A DNA stretch of 5,163 bases from Acetobacteraceae bacterium (GCA_027311485.1 DAICYU010000337.1:1-5163), one strand, 5' to 3'. Counted from the stretch's first letter, positions 1 to 5,163 are shown. Numbers and translations are program-made. The notes: a model not told the origin generated them from the sequence alone.

Positions 1-1128
1 CTTGAAACGGATGGCGCGGTGATGGTCACCGGCAGCCACAATCCGCCAGACTACAACGGCTTCAAAATGATGCTCGGCCGCAAGGCCTTCTTCGGTGATC
101 AGATCCGCCGCGTCGGTGAGCGGGCTGCCGCCGGCGACGTGGTGCCCGAGGCCGCCGGAACCGACGAAACCGTCACCGTCATCGACGATTACGTGTCCCG
201 GTTGCTGGCCGACTGGGACGGCGGCGACCGGATGCTGAAAGTGGTCTGGGACAATGGCAACGGCGCCGCCGGGGAGGTGTTGCGGAAACTCATCGCCTCG
301 CTGCCCGGTGAGCATGTCGTCCTGAACGGCGAGATCGACGGGCGTTTCCCGGCGCACCACCCCGACCCCACGGTGCCGGCGAACCTGGAGCAGTTGATCA
401 AGGAAGTGCGCGACCGCAAGGCCGATGTCGGCGTCGCGTTCGACGGCGATGCCGACCGGATCGGCCTGGTGGACGACAAGGGCGAAATCCTGTTCGGCGA
501 TCAGCTGATGATCATCTTCGCCCGGGATGTGCTGAAGGATCACCAGGGTGCCACGATCATCGCCGACGTGAAAGCCAGCCAGGTCCTGTATGACGAGATC
601 GCCAAGGCCGGCGGCAACCCGCTGATGTGGAAGACCGGCCACTCCTTGATCAAGTCGAAGATGGCGGAGGTCGGCAGCCCGCTGGCCGGAGAAATGTCCG
701 GCCATATCTTCTTCGCCGACCATTGGTACGGCTTCGATGACGCGCTGTACGGGGCGGTTCGCGCGCTGGGGATCGTCGCGCGCATGAACGGCAAGCTGTC
801 TGCCGTGCGGGAGGCTTTGCCGCATGTCATCAACACCCCGGAAGTCCGCTTCGACTGCGACGATCGCCGGAAGTTCGCCGTGATCGAGGAAGTTGCCGCC
901 CGCCTCCGGGCGGAGGGCGCGAAGGTCTCAGAAATCGACGGCGTGCGGGTGCAGACCGATGACGGCTGGTGGCTGCTGCGCGCCTCGAACACCCAGGCGG
1001 TGCTGGTGGCGCGGTGCGAGGCAGCCAACCCCGAGGGGCTGGAGCGGTTGAAGACCACGGTGGTGAACCAGCTTGCCGCATCCGGCTTGCCGGCGCCGGA
1101 CTTTTCCGGTGCCAACGCCGGGCACTGA
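1..1128 (+). CDS. Phosphomannomutase/phosphoglucomutase, 5'-truncated by window edge
   Basis: This enzyme of the alpha-D-phosphohexomutase family interconverts mannose-6-P/mannose-1-P and glucose-6-P/glucose-1-P in the cytoplasm, feeding GDP-mannose and UDP-glucose synthesis for LPS and exopolysaccharide. The frame is open from base 1 (LETDGAVMVTGSHNP), so the GTG at 19 and ATG at 22 are internal and the true start lies to the left. The visible landmarks come in family order: the phosphoserine loop TGSHNP (Ser codon 34-36), the Mg-binding DGDADR (442-459), the sugar-specificity loop GEMSGH (688-705) and the phosphate-binding RASNTQ in domain 4 (979-996). In AlgC-type enzymes of about 460 residues the catalytic Ser is near residue 108, so roughly 95-100 N-terminal residues are missing here. 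All key residues present look intact. Homologues are called algC, manB or pgmG; the sequence does not decide between PMM and PGM preference. It converges on the LysR gene. Confidence 0.95.
   Translation, partial: LETDGAVMVTGSHNPPDYNGFKMMLGRKAFFGDQIRRVGERAAAGDVVPEAAGTDETVTVIDDYVSRLLADWDGGDRMLKVVWDNGNGAAGEVLRKLIASLPGEHVVLNGEIDGRFPAHHPDPTVPANLEQLIKEVRDRKADVGVAFDGDADRIGLVDDKGEILFGDQLMIIFARDVLKDHQGATIIADVKASQVLYDEIAKAGGNPLMWKTGHSLIKSKMAEVGSPLAGEMSGHIFFADHWYGFDDALYGAVRALGIVARMNGKLSAVREALPHVINTPEVRFDCDDRRKFAVIEEVAARLRAEGAKVSEIDGVRVQTDDGWWLLRASNTQAVLVARCEAANPEGLERLKTTVVNQLAASGLPAPDFSGANAGH
1081..1106 (+). other. GC-rich hairpin followed by TTTT at the end of the mutase gene
   Basis: TCCGGC (1081-1086) and GCCGGA (1095-1100) form a perfect 6-bp stem with an 8-base loop, followed by CTTTTCC. 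The shape resembles a weak intrinsic terminator, but it lies inside the last codons of the mutase, before the stop at 1126-1128. Termination exactly here would lose the stop codon, so it may be incidental GC-rich coding sequence. No better terminator exists in the 4-base gap to the convergent gene. Confidence 0.25.
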
Positions 1129-1132
1129 ACGC

Positions 1133-2044
1133 TCAGTCCCCGTTGCACGCCCGCGCCAGCCTCTCGGCCAGGAAATCGGCCAGCACCCGGACCCGCGCCG
1201 GTTGTGGGCCCTGTGGCGGCGTCAACAGGAACAGGCTGGCCTGGGACACGCTCCATTCCTGCAGGATCGGTTCCAGCCGGCCGTCGGTGATCGCGTCCCG
1301 CACGAAGAAGCTGGGCATCTGCGCAATGCCCAGCCCGGCGATCACCGCCGGAAGGGCCGCTTCACCGTTGTTCACCCGCAGCTGGCCGGAGGGACGAACC
1401 CGCACTTCCTCCCCGGCGACGTTGGCGAACAGCCACGCATCACGGGTGCGCTGGTAGGCATAGCCAAAGCAGTTGTGCTGCATCAGCTCCGTCGGATGGG
1501 TCGGGCGGCCGTGTCGCGCCAAATAGGCCGGCGCGGCGACGACGCTGCGGGCAACTTCGGACAGTCGCCGGCACAGCAACGCTGAATCCGGCAGTTCGCC
1601 GATTCGCAGCGCAACATCAAAGCCTCCGCCGATGATATCGACCAGCGCATCGCTCAGGTGCAGGTCGATCGAGACCTCCGCATACCGCGTCAGGAAATCG
1701 GGCAGGATCGGCGCGACCTCCCGTAAGCCGAAGGACATCGGCGCGGCCAACCTCACCTGGCCACGCGGCGTGCCAGCGTTGCTCATCATCGCATCCTCGG
1801 CAGCCTCGGCGTCGGCCAGCAGGCGGGCGGCACGCTCGACCAGCAGCCGTCCGGCATCAGTCAGCACCAGACGCCGTGGCGTGCGGTTGAGCAGCCGCGA
1901 TCCGAGCCGTTGTTCCAGCCGGGACAGCGCCTTCGACACGGTCGGCGCGGACAGCCCGAGTTCGGCCGCCGCGGCGCCGATGCCATGGGTTTCGACGACC
2001 TTGGCGAAGATTGCCATGGCTTCGAGATCGGGGAGACGGGACAT
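1133..2044 (-). CDS. LysR-family transcriptional regulator
   Basis: This is a 303-residue DNA-binding regulator, the usual length for the family. Residues about 6-65 form the winged helix-turn-helix, with the recognition region AAAAELGLSAPTVSKALSRL followed by the typical EQRLGSRLLNRTPRRLVLTDAG block (split here for length). Residues about 95-295 form the periplasmic-binding-protein-like effector domain, with family features such as GFDVALRIGELPDS and the GLGIAQMPSF segment near 237-246. The style resembles the CrgA-like subgroup. It is transcribed divergently from wrbA across 119 bases, the classic layout in which a LysR protein controls its neighbour and itself; the inducer is probably a quinone or redox-active compound, by inference from that neighbour. 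The start at 2042-2044 gives a standard N-terminus (MSRLPDLEAMAIF), but no Shine-Dalgarno is visible before it. The internal Met at residue 10 is an alternative start. The stop lies 4 bases from the mutase stop. Confidence 0.93.
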   Translation of the reverse strand: MSRLPDLEAMAIFAKVVETHGIGAAAAELGLSAPTVSKALSRLEQRLGSRLLNRTPRRLVLTDAGRLLVERAARLLADAEAAEDAMMSNAGTPRGQVRLAAPMSFGLREVAPILPDFLTRYAEVSIDLHLSDALVDIIGGGFDVALRIGELPDSALLCRRLSEVARSVVAAPAYLARHGRPTHPTELMQHNCFGYAYQRTRDAWLFANVAGEEVRVRPSGQLRVNNGEAALPAVIAGLGIAQMPSFFVRDAITDGRLEPILQEWSVSQASLFLLTPPQGPQPARVRVLADFLAERLARACNGD

Positions 2045-2045
2045 A

Positions 2046-2068
2046 AGAAACCGAAAGAATGAGTTTCT
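2046..2068. promoter_or_regulatory. AGAAAC-N11-GTTTCT dyad beside the lysR start
   Basis: Perfect 6-bp inverted arms lie at 2046-2051 and 2063-2068 with an 11-base spacer. The dyad begins one base away from the lysR start codon, so a protein bound here would block lysR transcription or its translation start region. It could be an autoregulatory operator, but chance is possible in such an A/T-biased stretch. Confidence 0.4.
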
Positions 2069-2120
2069 ATATTTTCTATTTCTTTAATCTTGTCCCGTCC
2101 ATACATCTGCGACGGTAGCG

Positions 2121-2135
2121 ATGCGAATGGCGCAT
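2121..2135. promoter_or_regulatory. Candidate LysR box ATGCG-N5-CGCAT
   Basis: ATGCGAATGGCGCAT is a perfect interrupted palindrome of 15 bases with 5-bp arms. T2122 and A2134 give the T-N11-A core known from LysR-type regulator binding sites. It sits 28 bases upstream of the wrbA start and 76 bases upstream of the lysR start, in the divergent spacer of a LysR gene and its likely target. The structure and position are seen; binding by the neighbouring LysR protein is inferred. Its place close to wrbA would suit repression if the wrbA promoter is the AT-rich block, or activation of lysR on the other strand. Confidence 0.55.
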
Positions 2136-2152
2136 TCCCCTTTCCACTGAAC

Positions 2153-2159
2153 AGGAAAA
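2153..2159 (+). promoter_or_regulatory. wrbA ribosome binding site
   Basis: AGGAAAA ends 4 bases before the ATG at 2164, with its AGGA core 7 bases upstream. It supports this start for wrbA and contrasts with the lack of any such site in front of the divergent lysR gene. Confidence 0.75.
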
Positions 2160-2163
2160 GCCG

Positions 2164-2763
2164 ATGACCAAGGTTCTGGTGCTGTACTACTCGACCTATG
2201 GCCACATGGAGACGATGGCCAACGCCGTGGCTGAGGGAGCTCGGCAGGCGGGTGCGCAGGTCGATGTCAAGCGCGTGCCGGAAACGGCGCCGGAAGAGGT
2301 GGCGCGCAGTGCCCACTTCAAACTGGACCAGGCGGCGCCGGTGGCTGTGGTCTCTGACCTGGCGAACTATGACGCGATTATCGTCGGGACGCCAACGCGG
2401 TTCGGGCGAATGGCGTCGCAGATGGCGGCGTTCCTGGATCAGGCCGGCGGGCTGTGGGCCTCGGGTGCGCTGAACGGCAAGGTCGGCGCGGCGTTCACCT
2501 CCACCGCGACCCAGCATGGCGGGCAGGAGACGACGCTGTTCAGCATCATCACCAACCTGCTGCATTTCGGCATGATCGTGGTCGGCATGGATTACGGGTT
2601 CCAGGCGCAGATGACGCTGGATGAGATTGTCGGCGGTGCCCCTTATGGCGCGACGACGATTGCCGGCGGCACCGGAGCGCGGCAGCCGTCGGAGAAGGAA
2701 CTGGACGGCGCGCGCTACCAGGGCCGCCGCGTCGCCGACGTGGCGGCGAAGCTGCACGGCTAG
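2164..2763 (+). CDS. wrbA: NAD(P)H:quinone oxidoreductase WrbA
   Basis: This is a 199-residue flavodoxin-fold FMN enzyme that reduces quinones by two electrons, avoiding semiquinone radicals; it is a soluble tetramer in known members. Family landmarks are complete: the FMN phosphate loop YYSTYGHMETMA (8-19), the flavin-contacting PTRFGRMASQMAAFLDQ (77-93), STATQHGGQETT (113-124), the active-site-region His134 within NLLHFGM, and the signature GAPYGATTIAGGTGARQPSE (158-177), followed by the C-terminal helix with YQGRRVA. The length matches the family (E. coli WrbA is 198 residues). The start is fixed by AGGAAAA at 2153-2159 and by the conserved N-terminus. It is divergent from the LysR gene, with a candidate LysR box 28 bases upstream, so induction by quinones or oxidative stress through that regulator is likely. 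It appears to be monocistronic: the next gene begins 282 bases downstream. Confidence 0.96.
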   Translation: MTKVLVLYYSTYGHMETMANAVAEGARQAGAQVDVKRVPETAPEEVARSAHFKLDQAAPVAVVSDLANYDAIIVGTPTRFGRMASQMAAFLDQAGGLWASGALNGKVGAAFTSTATQHGGQETTLFSIITNLLHFGMIVVGMDYGFQAQMTLDEIVGGAPYGATTIAGGTGARQPSEKELDGARYQGRRVADVAAKLHG

Positions 2764-3045
2764 CCCACGGCACGATTGCCGCAGGCGGGGGACCTGGCTT
2801 GCCGGCAGAATGTCAACGGTGATTGACGCTGCTTTCTGATCCAACCCCAGCCCATGATCCGCCCGGGGGCTGGGAACGTCCGCTGGGTGAGTCTTCTTGG
2901 TACGTCCCCTCTCCCTGGGCGCTTCCACTGAGGGTACCCGTCGAACCGGCGAGGCGAGTCGGCATTTATTACGCTTTGCAAGTGCAGAACATTCGTGCCA
3001 AAACGCTGATGTGATGCAGGTCCATACGGTAATTCCTTTCACGAA
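2764..3045. other. Intergenic region without a convincing gene
   Basis: These 282 bases between wrbA and the next plus-strand gene hold no ORF with recognisable protein character. A 63-codon plus frame (2823-3014) and a 73-codon minus frame (2760-2981) are open, but both have unconvincing Pro/Arg-rich translations and no ribosome binding site. The first half is GC-rich and holds one hairpin (2846-2874), a weaker GTCAA-N6-TTGAC dyad (2812-2827) and the 8-base palindrome GGGTACCC (2932-2939). The last 85 bases are more AT-rich, as expected of a leader, and probably hold the promoter of the gene at 3046. I find no convincing -35/-10 pair there. Confidence 0.6.
2846..2874. terminator. Hairpin downstream of wrbA, possible weak terminator
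   Basis: CCCAGCCC (2846-2853) pairs perfectly with GGGCTGGG (2867-2874), giving an 8-bp GC-rich stem with a 13-base loop. It lies 82 bases after the wrbA stop. No U-tract follows on the plus strand, so it would be an atypical or Rho-assisted terminator, or a transcript-stabilising 3' structure. Confidence 0.35.
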
Positions 3046-4086
3046 ATGACCGCGTCCCTTCTCGTGGACGGTATCCGCGTCCCGCCGGCGGCTGTGGACG
3101 CGGGCTGGTTCCAGTTTAACCTCCGTCTGCCGGCGCGGGAAATTCGCCTTCTCTCTGGCTTCGCGCGCCCGGTGGATCTGGAAGCCTCGTCTGACGACCG
3201 CCGCCTTGGCGTGGAACTGCGGCGAATACGCTGGACTGCGGCTGATCGGGACACTGAGGTGCCGGTCGATTCCCCGGCTTTCATCGACGGATTCCATGTC
3301 ATCGAACGGCGTGGCCCAGCCGGTCAGCCGGTTCGCTGGACAACCGGAGATGCCGGACTGCCCCCCTCGGTCTTTCCGCCCTGGGACGGCGAGGTGCGAT
3401 TGCACCTGGCGCTCGGGCAATGGCAAGGTAGCGCGCGTGATAACGGCGATGCCGATGAAGCCGTTTTGTTGGGCGCATTTGAAAACCTGGGATCGAATTG
3501 TGAATTTGCGCTGGCGCAGCGGCATTATGGGGCGGAGCCGCCGCTGAGCCTTTTGCGATGGGCGGCCATCACCTACCCGAACCTGTTGCTTGGACTCGAG
3601 ACCGGGTTCGCCGGTCTGGACGATGCTGCTGGTATTGATGTGCGGTGGGCAGGCAGCGAATACCGTCTGTGCACGCCGTTCCTGCGGATGCACACGACCT
3701 GCAACGTCATGCAGGATGCAGCGGGTATCCAGGCGATTCGGGACCAGGGGCGGACGACATTGCGTCTGTTGCGTCGCAAATTACTGCGCGATATTGCTGC
3801 CCCGCAGCGAATTTTCGTTTTCGCCAGTGATGATACGGGTTTTCACCAGCCGGAGATGCGCCGACTGCATGCCGCGCTGCGCCGCATTGGCCCGGCAAAC
3901 CTGCTGTGTGTCCGGCTGGCCTCGTTCGGCGAACAACCCAACCATGTCGAACGTTTGTCAGACGGTTTGTACGCCGGCCGCGTCGCCGGATTTGGCCGGC
4001 CGCATGGACCCTATGCTCAATGGCTGTCGCTCTGCGCCAAGGCCATGAGCCTGCATCAGCAAGGGGAGCCGCAAACCCGTCCATGA
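3046..4086 (+). CDS. Two-domain protein of unknown function with a papain-like (DUF1796-like) C-terminal motif
   Basis: This 346-residue protein has no signal peptide or membrane segment, so it is probably cytoplasmic. Residues about 4-125 look like a beta-rich module, with the block IRLLSGFARPVDLEASSDDRRLGVELRRIRW (31-63, quoted in part as SDDRRLGVELRRI) and a later RWTTGDA; I recall similar blocks beside glycan-related or Hint-domain proteins of alphaproteobacteria, from memory only. Residues about 139-335 start with AFENLGSNCEFALAQRHYGAE (NLGSNCEF at 147-154, Cys152), then LSLLRW, and later RMHTTCN (His216), LLRRKLLRDI, RIFVFASDD and ALRRIGPANLLCVRLA. The G-x-N-C plus LLRW pattern recalls DUF1796, described as putative papain-like peptidases; the catalytic assignment is inference. 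The start at 3046 has no clear Shine-Dalgarno, but an in-frame stop at 3007-3009 with no start codon between leaves no earlier choice. It overlaps the carrier protein gene by ATGA, implying a joint role. Confidence 0.8.
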   Translation: MTASLLVDGIRVPPAAVDAGWFQFNLRLPAREIRLLSGFARPVDLEASSDDRRLGVELRRIRWTAADRDTEVPVDSPAFIDGFHVIERRGPAGQPVRWTTGDAGLPPSVFPPWDGEVRLHLALGQWQGSARDNGDADEAVLLGAFENLGSNCEFALAQRHYGAEPPLSLLRWAAITYPNLLLGLETGFAGLDDAAGIDVRWAGSEYRLCTPFLRMHTTCNVMQDAAGIQAIRDQGRTTLRLLRRKLLRDIAAPQRIFVFASDDTGFHQPEMRRLHAALRRIGPANLLCVRLASFGEQPNHVERLSDGLYAGRVAGFGRPHGPYAQWLSLCAKAMSLHQQGEPQTRP

Positions 4087-4355
4087 CCAAGCAACGATCC
4101 CACGATGCCGAATTCGCCGCCGTCGCGCAGATCCTTCGCACCGTATGCCGGAGCGAGCTGCCCCGCCTGACCGCCGAGACCCGTCTCGACGAGCTGCCCA
4201 GGATGGACAGTCTGCTGATGATGCAGGTCGTCGCGATGGTGGAAGAATACTTTGCTGTCGAAATAGACCTGGATGCGCTGGAACACTTGGCCACGGTCCA
4301 TGACATCGCCCAGGCAGCGCATTCCGCCCGGCAGGCAGTTGGCACAATCGAATGA
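4083..4355 (+). CDS. Stand-alone acyl/peptidyl carrier protein
   Basis: This is a 90-residue acidic helical protein of the phosphopantetheine-binding family; it would carry an acyl or aminoacyl group as a thioester on a 4'-phosphopantetheine arm. The attachment motif is MDSLLMM with Ser43, followed by the typical second helix QVVAMVEEYFAVEID and the third-helix segment LEHLATVHDIAQAA. The preceding LDELPRMDSL lacks the Gly often found before DSL, so it is not the housekeeping fatty-acid AcpP. The start is the ATG of the ATGA overlap with the upstream gene, indicating translational coupling; AAGGGGAG at 4061-4068 is present but distant (14 bases). An in-frame ATG at 4020 and earlier codons would add residues without family character, so they are rejected. 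The facing adenylating enzyme 28 bases away could be its loading partner. Possible roles are a discrete PCP or DltC-like carrier, or an ACP of a glycan- or metabolite-modifying pathway. Confidence 0.88.
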   Translation: MTKQRSHDAEFAAVAQILRTVCRSELPRLTAETRLDELPRMDSLLMMQVVAMVEEYFAVEIDLDALEHLATVHDIAQAAHSARQAVGTIE

Positions 4356-4379
4356 ATTGAAGGTTCGACGGCGGCACCG

Positions 4380-4402
4380 GATGTCAGGAATGGCCCGACA
4401 TC
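4380..4402. terminator. Hairpin at the convergent 3' ends, possible bidirectional terminator
   Basis: GATGTCAGG (4380-4388) and CCCGACATC (4394-4402) form a 9-base-arm stem with one A/C mismatch and a 5-base loop. It lies 24 bases after the carrier protein stop and covers the stop codon of the minus-strand adenylating enzyme. Its position between convergent genes suits a shared terminator, but no T-run follows on either strand. Part of it encodes the last residues of the enzyme, so chance or Rho-dependent ending cannot be excluded. Confidence 0.35.
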
Positions 4403-5163
4403 GACGCATCAAGTGCGCGCAGGGCGTGGGCATCGACCTTATTCCCCGAAAGTAACGGCAAGCACGCCAGCAGGTGCAGGCGACGCGGCCGCATATAGGG
4501 AGGCACCCGCGCCATCAGCACGGCTGACAAACGGTCCCGCAGATCATCCGGCGGGGCCGGGCCGGTGGCGACAAACGCCACCAGTTCGGGACCGGCCTGT
4601 CCGGCGACCGGCAGCGCGGTGGCATCCATAACGGCGGCCTCGCTGCGCAGGGCGGCTTCCACCTCAACCGGTTCAATACGGTGGCCGTTCAGCTTCAACT
4701 GCCGGTCGGCCCGGCCAACCACGATGAAGGCTTCGTCCTGCCGCAGGCGTACCATGTCGCCCATCGCGTACCGACGCCAGCCGGACGCCGGGTCGCCATC
4801 CTGGCGCAGGCGGCCCTCGACACAGCGCCCGTCCTCCCATTCGCCGATGACCGTGTATCGGCTGCGGATCATCAATTCGCCCGCTTCGCCGTTGGAAGCG
4901 GGCGTCCCATCGTCCCGCAGGATGGCAAATTGCGTGCCGGGCACCGGTCGGCCTGCGGCAACCTGAGCCCCGTCCGGTGTCTCCGCGCGCGGCACGAAGC
5001 GCAGGCCCGCCTGCGTTTCGGTTGCGCCATAGACCATTTGAACATGGCAGTCGGCTGGAAGGCAGGTTCTGAGCAGCGCCAGATCCGCTGCAAGCAGGGC
5101 CTCACCGTTACTTGACAGCAGGCGCAACGACGACATCGCCGCGCTGGCGCCGGCCATCCGACT
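4384..5163 (-). CDS. ANL-superfamily adenylating enzyme (AMP-binding, NRPS A-domain-like), 5'-truncated by window edge
   Basis: This is the C-terminal part of an enzyme that activates a carboxylic or amino acid with ATP to an acyl-AMP, typically passing it to a carrier-protein or CoA thiol. The frame runs open to the window edge (Ser-Arg precede the Met codon at 5155-5157), so that Met is internal and the N-terminal half is outside. Counting from that Met, the motifs are the A5-like YGATET (43-48), GELMIRSR (93-100), the A7-like YAMGDMVRL (130-138) with the ribose-binding Asp, the strong A8 block GRADRQLKLNGHRIEPVEVE (148-167, the hinge), the A9-like VPPYMRP (218-224) and the A10-like LSGNKVD (236-242) with the probable catalytic Lys240. 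The A8 form favours NRPS/DltA-like adenylation domains over ordinary fatty acyl-CoA ligases. The chain ends about 15 residues after A10 with no fused carrier domain, so a separate carrier is expected; one lies 28 bases away in convergent orientation. Substrate cannot be read from this part. Confidence 0.9.
   Translation of the reverse strand, partial: SRMAGASAAMSSLRLLSSNGEALLAADLALLRTCLPADCHVQMVYGATETQAGLRFVPRAETPDGAQVAAGRPVPGTQFAILRDDGTPASNGEAGELMIRSRYTVIGEWEDGRCVEGRLRQDGDPASGWRRYAMGDMVRLRQDEAFIVVGRADRQLKLNGHRIEPVEVEAALRSEAAVMDATALPVAGQAGPELVAFVATGPAPPDDLRDRLSAVLMARVPPYMRPRRLHLLACLPLLSGNKVDAHALRALDASMSGHS

Larger units (their letters stand above)
2045..2163. promoter_or_regulatory. Divergent lysR/wrbA control region
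   Basis: This 119-base spacer holds the start signals of both genes. Bases 2045-2091 are strikingly AT-rich against the GC-rich surroundings. They carry TTTCTAT twice, nine bases apart (2064-2070, 2073-2079), then TTTCTTTAAT. Possible -10 elements for wrbA are TATATT (2068-2073) and TTTAAT (2083-2088). A TTGTCC at 2090-2095 could be a -35, but no good -10 follows at normal spacing. No -35/-10 pair is strong on either strand, which fits an activator-dependent promoter. Two dyads inside it are listed separately. The individual promoter positions are guesses; that the region is regulatory is well supported by the divergent layout. Confidence 0.75.

Noticed and set aside
540..1256. A 238-codon minus-strand frame opposite the mutase
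   Set aside because: It is antisense to the catalytic domains of a clearly functional mutase and has no recognisable motif or ribosome binding site.
1073..1585. Plus-strand frames of 162-170 codons opposite lysR
   Set aside because: They are antisense shadows of the LysR gene, whose family match is clear; their translations show no domain.
2932..2939. GGGTACCC perfect 8-base palindrome as an operator
   Set aside because: It is short and isolated, with no second copy nearby; such palindromes are expected by chance.
2760..3014. Short open frames on both strands in the spacer after wrbA (73 codons minus, 63 codons plus)
   Set aside because: There is no ribosome binding site, the residue make-up is unconvincing, and no family is recognised.
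1861..3693. A 610-codon open frame on the minus strand
   Set aside because: It runs antisense through wrbA and the start of the gene at 3046 and out of frame through lysR. Its translation is rich in Arg, Pro and His with no domain. It is a shadow of GC-rich coding sequence.
3906..4082. N-terminal extension of the carrier protein to 3906 or to the ATG at 4020
   Set aside because: The extra residues are Arg/Pro-rich, out of frame with and inside the upstream gene, and carrier proteins of this type are 80-90 residues. The ATGA start at 4083 fits.
3707..4433. Minus-strand frames of 125-212 codons opposite the unknown gene and the carrier gene
   Set aside because: They are antisense to two supported genes and have no motifs; the three overlapping versions in different frames are typical of GC-rich shadows.
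4384..5157. The Met codon at 5155-5157 as the start of a complete 257-residue protein
   Set aside because: The frame stays open past it to the window edge, and the protein would lack the N-terminal domain with the ATP-binding motifs that every ANL enzyme needs. It is an internal Met of a gene cut by the window.

Overview
The window reads as GC-rich proteobacterial chromosome. The protein families, the codon bias towards G or C at third positions and the repertoire suggest an alphaproteobacterium, possibly Rhodospirillales/Acetobacteraceae. That placement is inference from general sequence character, not from a marker gene. No rRNA, tRNA, CRISPR array, insertion sequence or integrase is visible.

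Layout. (1) Positions 1-1128, plus strand: the 3' three quarters or more of a phosphomannomutase/phosphoglucomutase, cut by the left edge. (2) Positions 1133-2044, minus strand: a complete LysR-type regulator that converges on the mutase with only 4 bases between the two stop codons. (3) Positions 2045-2163: a divergent control region with an AT-rich core and two dyads, one of which has the T-N11-A form of a LysR box. (4) Positions 2164-2763, plus strand: a complete wrbA-type NAD(P)H:quinone oxidoreductase, the likely target of the regulator. (5) Positions 2764-3045: about 280 bases without a convincing gene, with one GC-rich hairpin. (6) Positions 3046-4086 and 4083-4355, plus strand: a two-domain protein of unknown function overlapping, by ATGA, a small stand-alone acyl/peptidyl carrier protein. 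(7) Positions 4384-5163, minus strand: the C-terminal part of an ANL-superfamily adenylating enzyme, converging on the carrier protein gene and cut by the right edge.

How the genes may work together. The mutase supplies hexose-1-phosphates for nucleotide sugars and surface glycans. The LysR/WrbA pair looks like a self-contained redox-response module. The right-hand third is the least ordinary part: an adenylating enzyme could activate an acyl or amino acid group and load it on the carrier protein, whose gene is translationally coupled to the unknown protein. That protein carries a conserved-looking NLGSNCEF cysteine motif reminiscent of DUF1796-type putative papain-like proteins. A small activate-carry-transfer system is therefore possible, but this is a hypothesis. 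The adenylating enzyme is on the opposite strand, and its N-terminal half, with most of the substrate pocket, lies outside the window.
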